Assembly: GCF_009718825.1 (NCBI RefSeq)
Contig: NZ_WNHB01000023.1
Coordinates: 1 to 55,116 of the forward strand
Source: Terrilactibacillus tamarindi
Lineage (GTDB): Bacteria; Bacillota; Bacilli; Bacillales; Sporolactobacillaceae
Length of the DNA: 55,116 nt
Direction of reading: 5' to 3'
The notes under the pieces were generated by a model. It had not been told where the DNA came from. It did not search any database and saw only the letters and a program-made list of their open reading frames with translations. Position 1 is the first letter of the stretch, and every line of letters starts with the position of its first letter. Made by a program: the position numbers and the translations under genes. Shown piece after piece: positions 46,236 to 55,116 of the stretch.

Positions 46236-47161
46236 GATACATTAGCCTCCGATTCTATTAAATATCGTCTTATTGTGCAACACTCTCTTTCAAATATGGT
46301 TCCTTTAAGAGTGGTAATTTCAATTTTTTTACCAGGCGTCGGAGAATGAATCATTTTGCCGTCACCGTAATAAATCCCTACATGATGAATCGTTCCTTTT
46401 CCTTCTTCATATGCAAAAAAAAGAAGATCACCCGGTTTTTCTTCCCCAAACGTTACTTCTTCTCCTTTTATCGCCTGATCATGTGCATCTCTTGGTATCA
46501 TTTTCCCAAACATTCGATACATGGAGTAGCTAAACCCTGAGCAATCGAAGCCGTATGAACTCATACCTGCCCAAAGATAGGGTAAATTTAGAAAGCGTTC
46601 CGCTAATTTTATAATCGCTTGGCTACTAAAAGGCTTTAATTTATCATAAGCGATAGAACTTCTATCTAAATACCCTATCTCACCTGAAGGAACCAATACA
46701 CTGATGTTCTCGTCTAAGTCTTTAATAATTGGAAGTCTTGTCCCCATGCTAAGAATCGTGACCCTTTCACCTTTTTGATTATATAAAGGGGCTCGGTCCT
46801 CTTTCACGATCAACCAATTAGTTTGATCATCCCAACTTGAAGGTTTTTTTATGAGCTGGTTTACCGGGACATATCCAGGATAACCTCTTGGATCTTTCGA
46901 GGATGATTGCATAACCGCATACCCATACGCCCAACCGTCTACCATTTTTTCCACAAGAAATTCTTCACCAAAAAGAAGCTGGGTTTCCAGACGATTTTCT
47001 CTACACAAAGCGATAGTTTCTTCTTCAGACATATCATGAAGCCATCCCTCGATATCACATGGATAGTTTATTGCTTTACCATCTACGTTACGCACCGAAT
47101 CGGGGCTTTTCCACACCGTTGCAACAGAAACATTTGTAAGGAAGGGTGTAATTTGATTCAT
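46232..47161 (-). CDS. ykfC: Gamma-D-glutamyl-L-diamino acid endopeptidase YkfC (NlpC/P60)
   Basis: The 309-residue protein has SH3b-like domains in the first 190 residues and a C-terminal NlpC/P60 cysteine peptidase. The nucleophile Cys is in YGFDCSGFSYSMYR, and His residues are in IHHVGIYYGDGKMIHSP. It cuts the D-Glu-diamino acid bond of murein peptides. I see no signal peptide, so it is cytoplasmic, matching recycling. The longer frame to 47188 overlaps ykfB by 31 bases; ATG 47161 overlaps the ykfB stop by four (ATGA) and has AAGGAAG ahead, so it is preferred. The product L-Ala-D-Glu goes to YkfB. Confidence 0.93.
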   Translation of the reverse strand: MNQITPFLTNVSVATVWKSPDSVRNVDGKAINYPCDIEGWLHDMSEEETIALCRENRLETQLLFGEEFLVEKMVDGWAYGYAVMQSSSKDPRGYPGYVPVNQLIKKPSSWDDQTNWLIVKEDRAPLYNQKGERVTILSMGTRLPIIKDLDENISVLVPSGEIGYLDRSSIAYDKLKPFSSQAIIKLAERFLNLPYLWAGMSSYGFDCSGFSYSMYRMFGKMIPRDAHDQAIKGEEVTFGEEKPGDLLFFAYEEGKGTIHHVGIYYGDGKMIHSPTPGKKIEITTLKGTIFERECCTIRRYLIESEANVS

Positions 47162-48264
47162 CCTTGTACACTTCCTTTTGACAGACATGTCGCATCAATA
47201 TGACGGATTCCGAGACCTGGTAAGGTTGGCATAAAAATTTTTCTACCTTGGTAGGTAATTCCCCCTTCAACAGGATCAACTAAGAGCATGAGAGGGGCGT
47301 CAAAATCGCATCGCGTCACATTTTTCTGACTAGCTGCAAAATGAGCGGCAGCCGTTATTCCAATTTTACTTTCAATCATACTTCCAACCATACATTCAAC
47401 CCCATACGCTTCAGCAAAATGGTTAATTTCTAATGCATGATGAATGCCGCCTGATTTCATAAGTTTTACATTAATCAAATCACACGACCGCGATGATAGA
47501 AGTTTCATAGCATCGTGTGGTGTAAACACACTTTCGTCAGCCATTATGGGTGTTTCAACAGCTTTTGTAACTTCCTTTAATCCTTCAATATCCCATGCCG
47601 GTACGGGTTGTTCTATCAGCTCGATATTTAATTGATTTCTTTCACAGTAGTGAATAGCATAGATAGCTTCTTTAACCGTCCAACCTTGATTTGCATCCAA
47701 TCTAAGTCTAACTTCAGGGCCAATCGCTCGTCGTATGTGTTCAATCCTTTCAAGGTCAGTTTCGATATCCCCTTTTCCTACCTTGATTTTTAAAGTATTA
47801 AAGCCCTTATCGATTAAATCAATGGCATCATGAATCATCATTTGCGGCTCATTTACGCTTACTGTAAAATCTGTTTCAAGCTCATGGCGGTAGCCCCCTA
47901 GCAATTGATAAAGAGGAAGATTTGCTTTTTGAGATAAAAGATCATAGATAGCCATATCAATACACGCTTTAGCACTTGAATGATGAATGATCGCTTGATC
48001 AATTTTTTCAAATAGTTGTTCATAATTCATAATATCCATACCTATCATTAAAGGACGAAAGATATTTTCTATTGTGGATTGAATACTTTCTAAACTATCT
48101 CCCGTAATAACATGAGTGGCAGGTGCTTCACCTACGCCTGTTTTATTTTCACATTCAACAAAAACAATCACGGTTTCAAGGTGATTAACTGTACGTAACG
48201 CCGTTTTAAAGGGTTTAATAAGAGGTACAATTAATCGATCTGTTCTTATATTGGTGATTTTCAC
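47158..48264 (-). CDS. ykfB: L-Ala-D/L-Glu epimerase YkfB
   Basis: The 368-residue enolase-superfamily enzyme inverts D-Glu to L-Glu in L-Ala-D-Glu dipeptides. The two lysines and metal acids are visible: TLKIKVGKG (Lys pair), LRLDANQGW (Asp), IELIEQPVPAWD (Glu), IMADESVFT (Asp) and LINVKLMKSGG (Lys). It is muconate-lactonising-group-like but placed in the ykf operon, which fixes the function. Start GTG/ATG at 48264 follows AGGAGGAAC. It ends with the ykfC overlap. Confidence 0.95.
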   Translation of the reverse strand: MKITNIRTDRLIVPLIKPFKTALRTVNHLETVIVFVECENKTGVGEAPATHVITGDSLESIQSTIENIFRPLMIGMDIMNYEQLFEKIDQAIIHHSSAKACIDMAIYDLLSQKANLPLYQLLGGYRHELETDFTVSVNEPQMMIHDAIDLIDKGFNTLKIKVGKGDIETDLERIEHIRRAIGPEVRLRLDANQGWTVKEAIYAIHYCERNQLNIELIEQPVPAWDIEGLKEVTKAVETPIMADESVFTPHDAMKLLSSRSCDLINVKLMKSGGIHHALEINHFAEAYGVECMVGSMIESKIGITAAAHFAASQKNVTRCDFDAPLMLLVDPVEGGITYQGRKIFMPTLPGLGIRHIDATCLSKGSVQG

Positions 48265-48306
48265 CGTCTTGTTCCTCCTTTTCTAAAACCTCACTTAATT
48301 TAAGAA

Positions 48307-49227
48307 TTAACACACTCCCGCTTCTATCGTCAGTGTCTTTGAGTACGTATTGAGAACAGCATTAACACCAAGGGGAATAGAAAAATGAGGTTGGCAATGT
48401 CCGATTAAGAAACCTTTCATAACGGGTTTACCATAATGAATTAAATAGTGCTGAAATACCTCATCTAAAGTTAACGTTGATTGTCGTTTTTTTGGTTCAG
48501 CTTCCGTAAATGATCCAATCATAAAACCTGCAGCATCGTTTAACTTTCCAGAGAGACGCAACTGGTTTAACATCCCATCAACTCTATAGGGTTCCTCACC
48601 TATATCCTCGATTAAGAGAATTTTACCTTTCACATCAATGTCAAAGTCGGAACCGATACTGCTTACAAGTAACGAAAGATTTCCACCTACAATGGGAGCT
48701 TCAACAATCCCATCAACGAGAACATCTAATGGTGAAATGGTTTCATCATAACGTAAGGTTATAGGTTCAAATAATTGTTGAATCAACCGTTCTGATAAAG
48801 GTTTAAAATCATCTTTGCCCATATCCGAACTTGGCATTGGACCATGAAACGTCACTATCCCACTTTTCTTATGTATCGACGTGTGCAAGCAGGTAATATC
48901 ACTATATCCCCAAAATATCTTTGGATTATTGGCTATTAAATTGTAATCTAGTCGATCGACGATTCGAGGCGTTCCATAACCGCCACAGGCACAAAAAATA
49001 GCTTTAATATTCGGATCTAAAAACATACTATGTAAATCATTCACACGGTCATCATCAGAACCTGCTAGATACCCCATTTCATCGTGTAAATGTGGACTTT
49101 CATAAATCTTCACACCACATTTTTTCAAAACATGCATTCCTTTTCTTAAAGGTTCAATTTTTGGTGGACTTGCTGGAGCGATAATGCCAATGGTATCTCC
49201 TCTAGTTAATCGTGTTGGCCTTAGCAT
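48307..49227 (-). CDS. ykfA: LD-carboxypeptidase YkfA (S66 family)
   Basis: The 306-residue serine peptidase removes the terminal D-Ala from the murein tetrapeptide L-Ala-D-Glu-meso-DAP-D-Ala in the cytoplasm. The nucleophile is in the motif WGYSDITCLHTSI; the Glu is in LLIEDIGEEPYRVDGML; the His is in IGHCQPHFSIPLGVNAV. These form the S66 Ser-His-Glu triad. AAAGGAGAG precedes the ATG at 49227. It lies about 300 bases after dppE, with a structured element between, but is followed closely by ykfB. It prepares tripeptides for YkfC. Confidence 0.95.
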   Translation of the reverse strand: MLRPTRLTRGDTIGIIAPASPPKIEPLRKGMHVLKKCGVKIYESPHLHDEMGYLAGSDDDRVNDLHSMFLDPNIKAIFCACGGYGTPRIVDRLDYNLIANNPKIFWGYSDITCLHTSIHKKSGIVTFHGPMPSSDMGKDDFKPLSERLIQQLFEPITLRYDETISPLDVLVDGIVEAPIVGGNLSLLVSSIGSDFDIDVKGKILLIEDIGEEPYRVDGMLNQLRLSGKLNDAAGFMIGSFTEAEPKKRQSTLTLDEVFQHYLIHYGKPVMKGFLIGHCQPHFSIPLGVNAVLNTYSKTLTIEAGVC

Positions 49228-49269
49228 TGCTTCATCTCTCCTTTTCCTGAAAAATGTTAAGTTTAATTA

Positions 49270-49475
49270 TTTAAGGAAGGAAACCCGATATTTTTATCCC
49301 GCCTTAACGGCAAGTAAAGACCCCCACCTCAAGATTCTGAGTTTTCAAGAAGATAGGTGGGGGATCAACTGCCCGTAAAGGCCCGATTGGTTCAGCTAAC
49401 CATCAGTGGGGGATGAAGAAAACCCCCACTGATGGAAGCTTCACTTTATAAACGTATGCGAGTTCCTTCCTTAAA
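49270..49475. repeat. Structured element with 13-bp inverted ends between dppE and ykfA
   Basis: TTTAAGGAAGGAA (49270-49282) and TTCCTTCCTTAAA (49463-49475) bound a 206-base element. Inside are GCCTTAACGG (49301-49310) / CCGTAAAGGC (49373-49382), CCCCCACCT (49321-49329) / AGGTGGGGG (49355-49363) and a perfect 13-bp hairpin CCATCAGTGGGGG (49400-49412) / CCCCCACTGATGG (49423-49435). A small GGTT-CAGCT-AACC stem lies at 49389-49401. No coding frame is present. It resembles a MITE or an IS-end remnant. It would be transcribed in the dpp-ykf operon and could act as a processing or attenuation structure. Confidence 0.6.
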
Positions 49476-49524
49476 ATGTTACAAAACAAAACCTTTAGAA
49501 CAGACTATGCGAACTATAATTTCG

Positions 49525-51132
49525 TTAATTTTTGCTAGCCCATTTGAGTTCAAGATACCCTACTGGATGATGCACAATTCCTTTGACATTACTTTTCTGT
49601 AATAGTGGTTGATTATAGAATAAAATCGTAGAATATGGCATGTCTTTAAACAAGATCTTTTCTGCTTGATACATTTCATCGAAACGCGCTTTTTCATCTT
49701 TTTCATTCTTTGCTTTTTTGATTAAAGCATCATACTCTTTGTTACTCCACCGTGCACTATTCATTGGCATACCCGTTTGGAAGTTTTCAAGATAATTAAT
49801 TGGATCACCGTAGTCAGCTAAGAACGATGCTTTAGAAAACTGGAATTTGCCCGCTTTTTGCTCGGTTGAGAAAACATTCCATTCCATATTGGCCAATTTC
49901 ACGTTGACCCCTAGATTTTTCTTTAACATTTCTTGAATCGCTTCTGCAATTCTCTTATTTTCATCTGTTGTAGAATACGTAAATGTGACAGGTGGAAGTT
50001 TTGAATATCCTTCTTCTTTCATGCCTTCTTGTAGCAGTTTCTTCGCTTCAGTTGGATCGAACTTATACAAATCTCCGTTTTTCTCACGGAAATCATTGCC
50101 ATCAGGGTCTTTAAATCCTGGCGACACGAATCCATAAGCCGGTGTTTGTTTCCCCTTGGTGACATAATCAACAATTTGTTTGCTATCGATTGACATAGCA
50201 AAAGCTTTTCTGATTTTTTGATTTGTAAACGGTGCTTGGTGAACATTCATACTAATAAAAGAAGTACCTGCTTGCTGTTCAATTTTAACTTTTCCTTCTT
50301 TGAATAGTTTGTCACTGAGTCCAGGTGGCACACTGGCTTCATCTAGACTTCCAGATTGATAGGTTTGATATTCCGTGTTAGGATCATCAATCATGGCCCA
50401 ATTCACTTCATCTAATTTGACATTTTTCTTATCCCAATAGTTCTTGTTTTTCTTGAAAACCATATGACTATTATGCTTCCAAGTTGTGAGATTGAACGGA
50501 CCGTTACCAACAAACGTCTTAGCATTAGCAAACCATTTAGGATTTTTTTCAGCCACTTTCTCATTTATTGGAAAGAAACATGGATTCGTTATGATATTTA
50601 AGAAATATTTTTGAGGTGCTGTAAGTGTCACTTGAAGCGTATTTTTATCAATCGCTGAAACTTTAACATCATTAGCCGATCCCTTACCAGAATTGAAAGC
50701 TTCGCCTCCTTCAATAAGATAACCTAGGAAAGCGGCAGGTGATGCCGTTTTCGGATCTAATAGACGTTTCCAAGCAAATTCAAAATTTTGAGCCGTTACA
50801 GGATCTCCATTTGACCATTTTGCATTTTTACGTATATGAAAGGTATAGGTCTTCCCATCTTTCGATACATCCCATTTTTCAGCTGTAGCAGGGTGTGGTT
50901 CATTATCTTTCCCTAGTCGTGTCAATCCTTCCATTAAGTTATTTAAAGGACTCCACGAAGGAGCATCAAATCCCTTTGGAGGATCAAAGGAAGACGGTTC
51001 TTGACCATTGTTTAATTTTAATACTTTCTTATTATCCGAGGAAGAGTCTGAGTTTTTCGAACTGTTAGCTGTACAAGCAGATAAAGCCAAAACTAAAACA
51101 ATCGATAACAGGATGGTTAATGTTCTTTTCAT
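49525..51132 (-). CDS. dppE: Peptide-binding lipoprotein DppE
   Basis: The 535-residue lipoprotein has a signal peptide ending in LALSAC (Cys near residue 20) and the SBP_bac_5 fold of oligopeptide-binding proteins. It captures di- to tetrapeptides, including murein peptides, for DppBC. Typical features are NGQEPSSFDPPKGFDAPS near the N-terminus, the GNGPFNLTTWKHNSH segment and NQKIRKAFAMSIDSKQI. The length matches Bacillus DppE (about 540). GGGGGG precedes the ATG. It follows dppD after about 120 bases. Confidence 0.95.
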   Translation of the reverse strand: MKRTLTILLSIVLVLALSACTANSSKNSDSSSDNKKVLKLNNGQEPSSFDPPKGFDAPSWSPLNNLMEGLTRLGKDNEPHPATAEKWDVSKDGKTYTFHIRKNAKWSNGDPVTAQNFEFAWKRLLDPKTASPAAFLGYLIEGGEAFNSGKGSANDVKVSAIDKNTLQVTLTAPQKYFLNIITNPCFFPINEKVAEKNPKWFANAKTFVGNGPFNLTTWKHNSHMVFKKNKNYWDKKNVKLDEVNWAMIDDPNTEYQTYQSGSLDEASVPPGLSDKLFKEGKVKIEQQAGTSFISMNVHQAPFTNQKIRKAFAMSIDSKQIVDYVTKGKQTPAYGFVSPGFKDPDGNDFREKNGDLYKFDPTEAKKLLQEGMKEEGYSKLPPVTFTYSTTDENKRIAEAIQEMLKKNLGVNVKLANMEWNVFSTEQKAGKFQFSKASFLADYGDPINYLENFQTGMPMNSARWSNKEYDALIKKAKNEKDEKARFDEMYQAEKILFKDMPYSTILFYNQPLLQKSNVKGIVHHPVGYLELKWASKN

Positions 51133-51249
51133 TTTGAACCCCCCTAAATAAGATTCGGATTTTTTTCTTTCTCTTTTGATTATTCAAACTACAGATGATA
51201 TGTAATCTTAAAACTTGTCGTACATGCGTCATCTAGTCTAACTTTTCTA

Positions 51250-52257
51250 TTAAGATTGACTTGCTAACATTTCTTTTCTTATGGTTACTGCTCTTGTATC
51301 TTGTAACCAACACTCAACCTGATGTCCTTCACGCAACCTTGTTTTTTGCGGTTGAATACGACCACATACTTCCATAGCATAAGGACAACGATCAACAAAA
51401 GCACAACCTTTAGGTGGTGAAAATAAATCTGGAGGTGAACCCTCGATGGGTTTTAAACTATTGTTTGATTGATCTAATCTCACGACGGATTGAAGTAAAG
51501 CCCGTGTGTAAGGGTGCTCTGAATGATAGAATATTTGACGTTTGTTCCCTACCTCGACTACCCTACCGGCATACATGACCGCGATTCGATCAGCCATTTT
51601 TGCTACAACTCCTAAATCATGAGTAATGATAACGATCGAAATGCCGGTTCTTTTTTGAATAGATTCAAATAACTCCAATATCTGAGCTTGGATGGTCACA
51701 TCTAATGCCGTTGTAGGTTCATCTGCAATAAGTAAATTGGGTTCACAAATTAATGCCATGGCAATAACGACTCTCTGTCTCATTCCTCCGCTTAATTGAT
51801 GTGGATACTGTTTCAATCGTTCGAGTGGATTTGAAATACCAACCAAGTCTAAAACTTTGATTGCTTCTTTCTTAGCCTTTCGTTTAGAAAGTTTCTTTTG
51901 GTGAATAAGACCTTCCATCAATTGTGAACCAATCGTTAACGTTGGATTTAATGCCGTCATTGGATCTTGAAAAACCATTGAAATGTCAAGCCCTTGAATT
52001 TTTCTCATTTCTTTTGAAGTTAAACGAGTCAAGTCTTTTCCTTTAAAGATTATTGAACCATTTGTAATTTTACCTGGATGATCGATAAGTCCCATGATAG
52101 CAAGGGAAGAAACACTTTTCCCACAGCCAGATTCACCTACGATGGCTAAGGTTTCTCCTTTTCCTAAAGTAAAGTCAACTCCTCTTACCGCCTTCACGGT
52201 ACCACCATGCGTTGGAAAATGAATATGCAACTGTTTTACCTCAAGTAATGGTTCCAA
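51250..52257 (-). CDS. dppD: Peptide ABC transporter ATPase DppD
   Basis: The 335-residue ATPase has [10 protein letters not shown] (Walker A), [27 protein letters not shown] and the C-terminal oligopeptide extension with a cysteine set in [14 protein letters not shown]. It drives peptide import with DppB and DppC, and probably pairs with YkfD. It starts six bases after dppC ends. Confidence 0.96.
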   Translation of the reverse strand: MEPLLEVKQLHIHFPTHGGTVKAVRGVDFTLGKGETLAIVGESGCGKSVSSLAIMGLIDHPGKITNGSIIFKGKDLTRLTSKEMRKIQGLDISMVFQDPMTALNPTLTIGSQLMEGLIHQKKLSKRKAKKEAIKVLDLVGISNPLERLKQYPHQLSGGMRQRVVIAMALICEPNLLIADEPTTALDVTIQAQILELFESIQKRTGISIVIITHDLGVVAKMADRIAVMYAGRVVEVGNKRQIFYHSEHPYTRALLQSVVRLDQSNNSLKPIEGSPPDLFSPPKGCAFVDRCPYAMEVCGRIQPQKTRLREGHQVECWLQDTRAVTIRKEMLASQS

Positions 52258-52263
52258 TGAGTT

Positions 52264-53217
52264 TCACCTCCTTAATTTTGGATCAAGTGCATGTTGTAAA
52301 CCATCGCCTAATACATTAAAGGCAAACATGGTCATTGAGATAAAGAAAGCTGGAAAAAATAGTTGCCACCAATATCCCGTTAAAATGGCAGATAAAGAGT
52401 CGTTCGCCATGGTTCCCCAGCTTGCATATGGGGCTTGTATGCCGAGTCCTAAAAAACTTAAGAAAGCTTCTGCAAATATGGCTGAAGGGACGGTTAAGGT
52501 CATTTGAACAATAATTTGCCCGATCGTATTCGGGATTAAATCTTTCTTTATAATCCGTGAAGTTGGACTCCCAAAGGATCTTGATGCTATGACAAATTCA
52601 TAGTTTTTTAATTGTAAAACTTGGCCTCTAACAATTCGAGCCATCCCAGTCCATCCGGTTATGGTCAGAGCAACTATAACGGTAAATAATCCAGGTCCCA
52701 TGACAACCATCATCAAAATAACAACGAGAAGGTATGGAAGACCATATAAAATCTCAATAATTCTCATGAGTACACTATCAACCTTGCCTCCCTTATAGCC
52801 ACTTATTCCACCATAAATAACACCAATTAATAAATCCACAAGGGCTGCTAATAGACCAACAATTAATGATATTCTTGCGCCATACCACGTCCTAGTAAAT
52901 ACATCACGCCCTAGATCATCTGTACCAAACCAATGGTTATGAGAAGGACTTAAATTTTGATCTTGTAAGTTTTGTGATGAGACAGAATATTGCGACATGA
53001 AAGGACCAAAAATGGCCATTATAGCCAGTAAAATAAGAAATATTAAACCAAACATCGCTAATTTATTCTGCAAAAGGCGTATCCACGCACCTTTCCAATA
53101 CGATAAACTTGGACGTTTTAACTCTTCTACATGGTTATTCTTAATCTTTCTTTTATTAAACCACTCATCTTGAATTTCATTTGTCGTTTGCACTTGATCT
53201 ATTCTCATTGCCGCCAA
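52264..53217 (-). CDS. dppC: Peptide ABC transporter permease DppC
   Basis: The 317-residue membrane protein has a long hydrophilic N-terminus, about six transmembrane helices and the BPD_transp_1 contact loop SRSFGSPTSRIIKKDLIPN. It forms the channel with DppB. The frame can start at TTG 53217 (GAAGTGA six bases ahead) or ATG 53208; the choice is uncertain. The start immediately follows the dppB stop, showing tight coupling. Confidence 0.95.
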   Translation of the reverse strand: MAAMRIDQVQTTNEIQDEWFNKRKIKNNHVEELKRPSLSYWKGAWIRLLQNKLAMFGLIFLILLAIMAIFGPFMSQYSVSSQNLQDQNLSPSHNHWFGTDDLGRDVFTRTWYGARISLIVGLLAALVDLLIGVIYGGISGYKGGKVDSVLMRIIEILYGLPYLLVVILMMVVMGPGLFTVIVALTITGWTGMARIVRGQVLQLKNYEFVIASRSFGSPTSRIIKKDLIPNTIGQIIVQMTLTVPSAIFAEAFLSFLGLGIQAPYASWGTMANDSLSAILTGYWWQLFFPAFFISMTMFAFNVLGDGLQHALDPKLRR

Positions 53218-54159
53218 TTAGATCACTTCTTTCTTATGAAGTTTAATTCTAGGATCCAGCCAACCATAAGCGATATCAACGATAAAAAGTAAAACAATCA
53301 AGATTGAACTATAAAAAACGGTCGTTCCCATGATCACAGGATAGTCACGAGTATTAATACTATCAACAAAATATTTTCCCATTCCCGGGATCGCAAAGAT
53401 TTTTTCTATAACAAAAGTCCCCGTTAATATTCCAGCAGCTAAAGTTCCGAGAAGTGTGATAACTGGTAGTAAAGCATTCTTTAACGCATGCTTAAAAACA
53501 ATAAGAATGGGAGATAGACCTTTGCTTCGGGCCGTCCGAATATAGTCTTGTGTCAACACTTCGATCATACTGGTACGAATTAATCTCGCTATTATCGCCA
53601 TTGGACCCGTAGCTAACGCAATAGTTGGTAATACTTCACTTTTCCAACTCGTCCACATTGACGGTGGCAACCAGCCTAAATTAACGGCAAATTCTTGAAT
53701 TAATAATGAAGCTAAAACAAAATTAGGTATCGATATACCCAATACGGCTATTGTCATGGCTACATAATCAATGAAATGATTAGCTTTAAGAGCTGCAATA
53801 ATACCTAAAATGATACCTGACAAAATAGCGACAATAAGGGTTATCATACCAAGCTCGAAAGACACAGGAAAACCATCTGAAATTAAACTATTTACTGTAT
53901 CATTTGGATGTTTAATGGATGGGCCATAATCAAAAGTCGCAACAGATTTCATATAGATAAGGTATTGAATAGGCAACGGTTTATCTAAGTTATAATGCAT
54001 TTCCATGTTCTTTTGAACCGTTTCATTTAATTGTTTACCATTATGACTATTAAACGGGGATCCCGGAATAACATGCATAAGTATAAAAGTAAGAGTAGCT
54101 ATCACCCATATGGTTAAAATCATGGCTAATAGTCTTCTAAGGATAAAATTCACCATCAT
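53218..54159 (-). CDS. dppB: Peptide ABC transporter permease DppB
   Basis: The 313-residue membrane protein has an N-terminal transmembrane helix, a large periplasm-facing loop with HVIPGSPFNSHN and PIQYLIYMKSVATFDYGPSI, and about five more helices. The contact loop is DYIRTARSKGLSPILIVFKH. It forms the peptide channel with DppC. It lies 29 bases downstream of dppA. Confidence 0.95.
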   Translation of the reverse strand: MMVNFILRRLLAMILTIWVIATLTFILMHVIPGSPFNSHNGKQLNETVQKNMEMHYNLDKPLPIQYLIYMKSVATFDYGPSIKHPNDTVNSLISDGFPVSFELGMITLIVAILSGIILGIIAALKANHFIDYVAMTIAVLGISIPNFVLASLLIQEFAVNLGWLPPSMWTSWKSEVLPTIALATGPMAIIARLIRTSMIEVLTQDYIRTARSKGLSPILIVFKHALKNALLPVITLLGTLAAGILTGTFVIEKIFAIPGMGKYFVDSINTRDYPVIMGTTVFYSSILIVLLFIVDIAYGWLDPRIKLHKKEVI

Positions 54160-54188
54160 GATGACCCCCTTTATCTAAGATCGTTTAT

Positions 54189-55013
54189 TTAACAAAATTT
54201 GGTTTTCATAGCGAGTTCAGTCATGGCCACCATCGCTTGATAGGCATCAATAATGGTATTCGCTTCATATTTGACTATTGTTGTTCCAGGTTCAATCGTT
54301 ACTTGAGGAATGAGAGCTGCCCATTCGGCTTCTCCATAGTTTGTAAACTCCACTCTAAGAGTAGGATTCTTAGGGGGCTTTAGCGGATCAATCGCTTTTC
54401 TTTCAAGAGCTTCCAAGGTTTTTTCTCTTAGTAACTCGGTAGCTTTAGCTGGAGATAAGGTTTCATGAGAGGACCGTGATAAGGCTCTTTTTACAATACA
54501 CGTCGTTATATTTGGCATAAGCTGCTTGGCTTCATCAGCAACACAGTCATCACCAGCAACAAGGATCACTGGAACATCATAGAAACCTGCAACATAGGCA
54601 TTAAGACCCAATTCTCCAACAACTTGATCATTAATCCAGAAGTTTCGAACCCCAAAGGTCATAGAATGTGACATCACACCTTTCTTACCAGCGCGTGAAT
54701 GATATCCAATAAAGGTTGCCAAATCTACTTGATCATCTAAACCTTGAACCATAGACATCGGTTTAACATCTCCAGAGATTAATTTGGCTTCTGGATGAAT
54801 TTCTTCAATTAAAATGTTGTTCATTTTTGAATGGCTGTCATTCACGACAATATCTTCTATCCCAAAATCAACGGCAGCTTGTACAACACTGTTGGCTTCC
54901 ATTGTCATGATTCTTCGGCCCGTTTCATAATTTGATTCACTTGAGTTTACATATGTATAATCAGGTAACCCTGAAATTCCTTCCATATCGACTGAAATCC
55001 ATAATTTTGTCAT
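54189..55013 (-). CDS. dppA: D-aminopeptidase DppA (M55 family)
   Basis: The 274-residue cytoplasmic enzyme releases N-terminal D-amino acids such as D-Ala from short peptides, using two zinc ions. The metal and active-site residues are in SVDMEGISGLPDY (Asp and Glu), VNDSHSKMNN (His), GYHSRAGKKGVMSH (His) and VVGELGLNA (Glu). The length matches Bacillus DppA exactly. The GTG at 55022 lies inside the ribosome site AGGAGTG, so ATG 55013 is used. It opens the dpp-ykf operon; in Bacillus this operon is repressed by CodY and AbrB, but the operator region is cut off by the window end. Confidence 0.95.
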   Translation of the reverse strand: MTKLWISVDMEGISGLPDYTYVNSSESNYETGRRIMTMEANSVVQAAVDFGIEDIVVNDSHSKMNNILIEEIHPEAKLISGDVKPMSMVQGLDDQVDLATFIGYHSRAGKKGVMSHSMTFGVRNFWINDQVVGELGLNAYVAGFYDVPVILVAGDDCVADEAKQLMPNITTCIVKRALSRSSHETLSPAKATELLREKTLEALERKAIDPLKPPKNPTLRVEFTNYGEAEWAALIPQVTIEPGTTIVKYEANTIIDAYQAMVAMTELAMKTKFC

Positions 55014-55116
55014 TTGTGTCACTCCTATGTCATAACCTCTATTAAAGTTAAAAAATAATAATATATGTATTGTAAAGATTAATAATATAAAGATAATATC
55101 ACATTGAAATAAAATA

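Noticed and set aside
49297-49440. Repeated hairpins considered as a CRISPR array or T-box
   Set aside because: There are no regularly spaced identical repeats with spacers, and no T-box or stem I motif. The structure is a set of distinct stems within inverted ends.
55014-55116. CodY or AbrB operator of the dpp operon
   Set aside because: The window ends about 100 bases upstream of dppA and no convincing AATTTTCWGAAAATT-type site is visible in that AT-rich stretch.

Overview
The window looks like chromosomal DNA of a low-GC, endospore-forming Bacillales species (Bacillaceae or Sporolactobacillaceae type). The evidence is a small acid-soluble spore protein of the SspH family, B-type RNase P RNA next to gpsB and ypsC, the parE-parC pair, the mrfAB (yprAB) pair, an opuA glycine-betaine system and a complete dpp-ykf murein-peptide operon. 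The species itself cannot be named from the sequence. Most genes lie on the minus strand, ribosome binding sites are strong (GGAGG-like), and many genes end in clear intrinsic terminators.

Region by region: 1-1275 is a type II toxin-antitoxin module (HTH antitoxin plus PIN toxin) whose toxin carries an in-frame stop and an Asp-to-Asn change. 1320-3019 is a DUF3311/SSS symporter pair (yhjC-yhjB type). 3304-8065 is an electron-transfer and oxygenase block: YumC-type ferredoxin-NADP reductase, a GNAT protein, and a tight operon of Rieske oxygenase, [4Fe-4S] ferredoxin and Rieske oxygenase. 8268-12587 holds a DUF2294 protein, a MATE exporter, a stand-alone MurG, and a fluoride riboswitch driving two overlapping crcB/fluC genes. 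12723-25935 is a conserved housekeeping block: parC, parE, a CoA-binding protein, an M32 carboxypeptidase, an ypsC-type rRNA methyltransferase, rnpB, gpsB, ypsA, mrfB and mrfA. 26157-30016 is the opuA operon with a divergent GbsR-like regulator.

30073-38391 is a mixed stretch: HpaB-type monooxygenase, HAD phosphatase, Nudix hydrolase, a 150-bp element with inverted termini, AGE-family epimerase, YyaL-like protein, a decayed RelBE-type module, the UV-damage endonuclease UvsE and a DUF202 membrane protein. 38730-44363 has an amino-acid permease, 6-phosphogluconate dehydrogenase, SspH with an apparent ATA start, and an ABC exporter broken by one base in an A8 run. 44452-55013 is dppABCDE-ykfABCD followed by a class-A beta-lactamase-fold serine hydrolase. 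This operon would import murein peptides and cut and epimerise them into amino acids. A 200-bp structured element bounded by 13-bp inverted repeats lies between dppE and ykfA.

The best candidate for an uncharacterised system is the Rieske-ferredoxin-Rieske operon with a nearby ferredoxin reductase, which has the parts of a self-contained N- or O-demethylase-like oxygenase. Other points of interest are two independently decayed toxin-antitoxin loci, a LexA-like box in the mrfAB promoter, a perfect palindrome between the opuA operon and its likely regulator, and two mobile-looking non-coding elements. No tRNA, CRISPR array, intact insertion sequence or prophage was seen.
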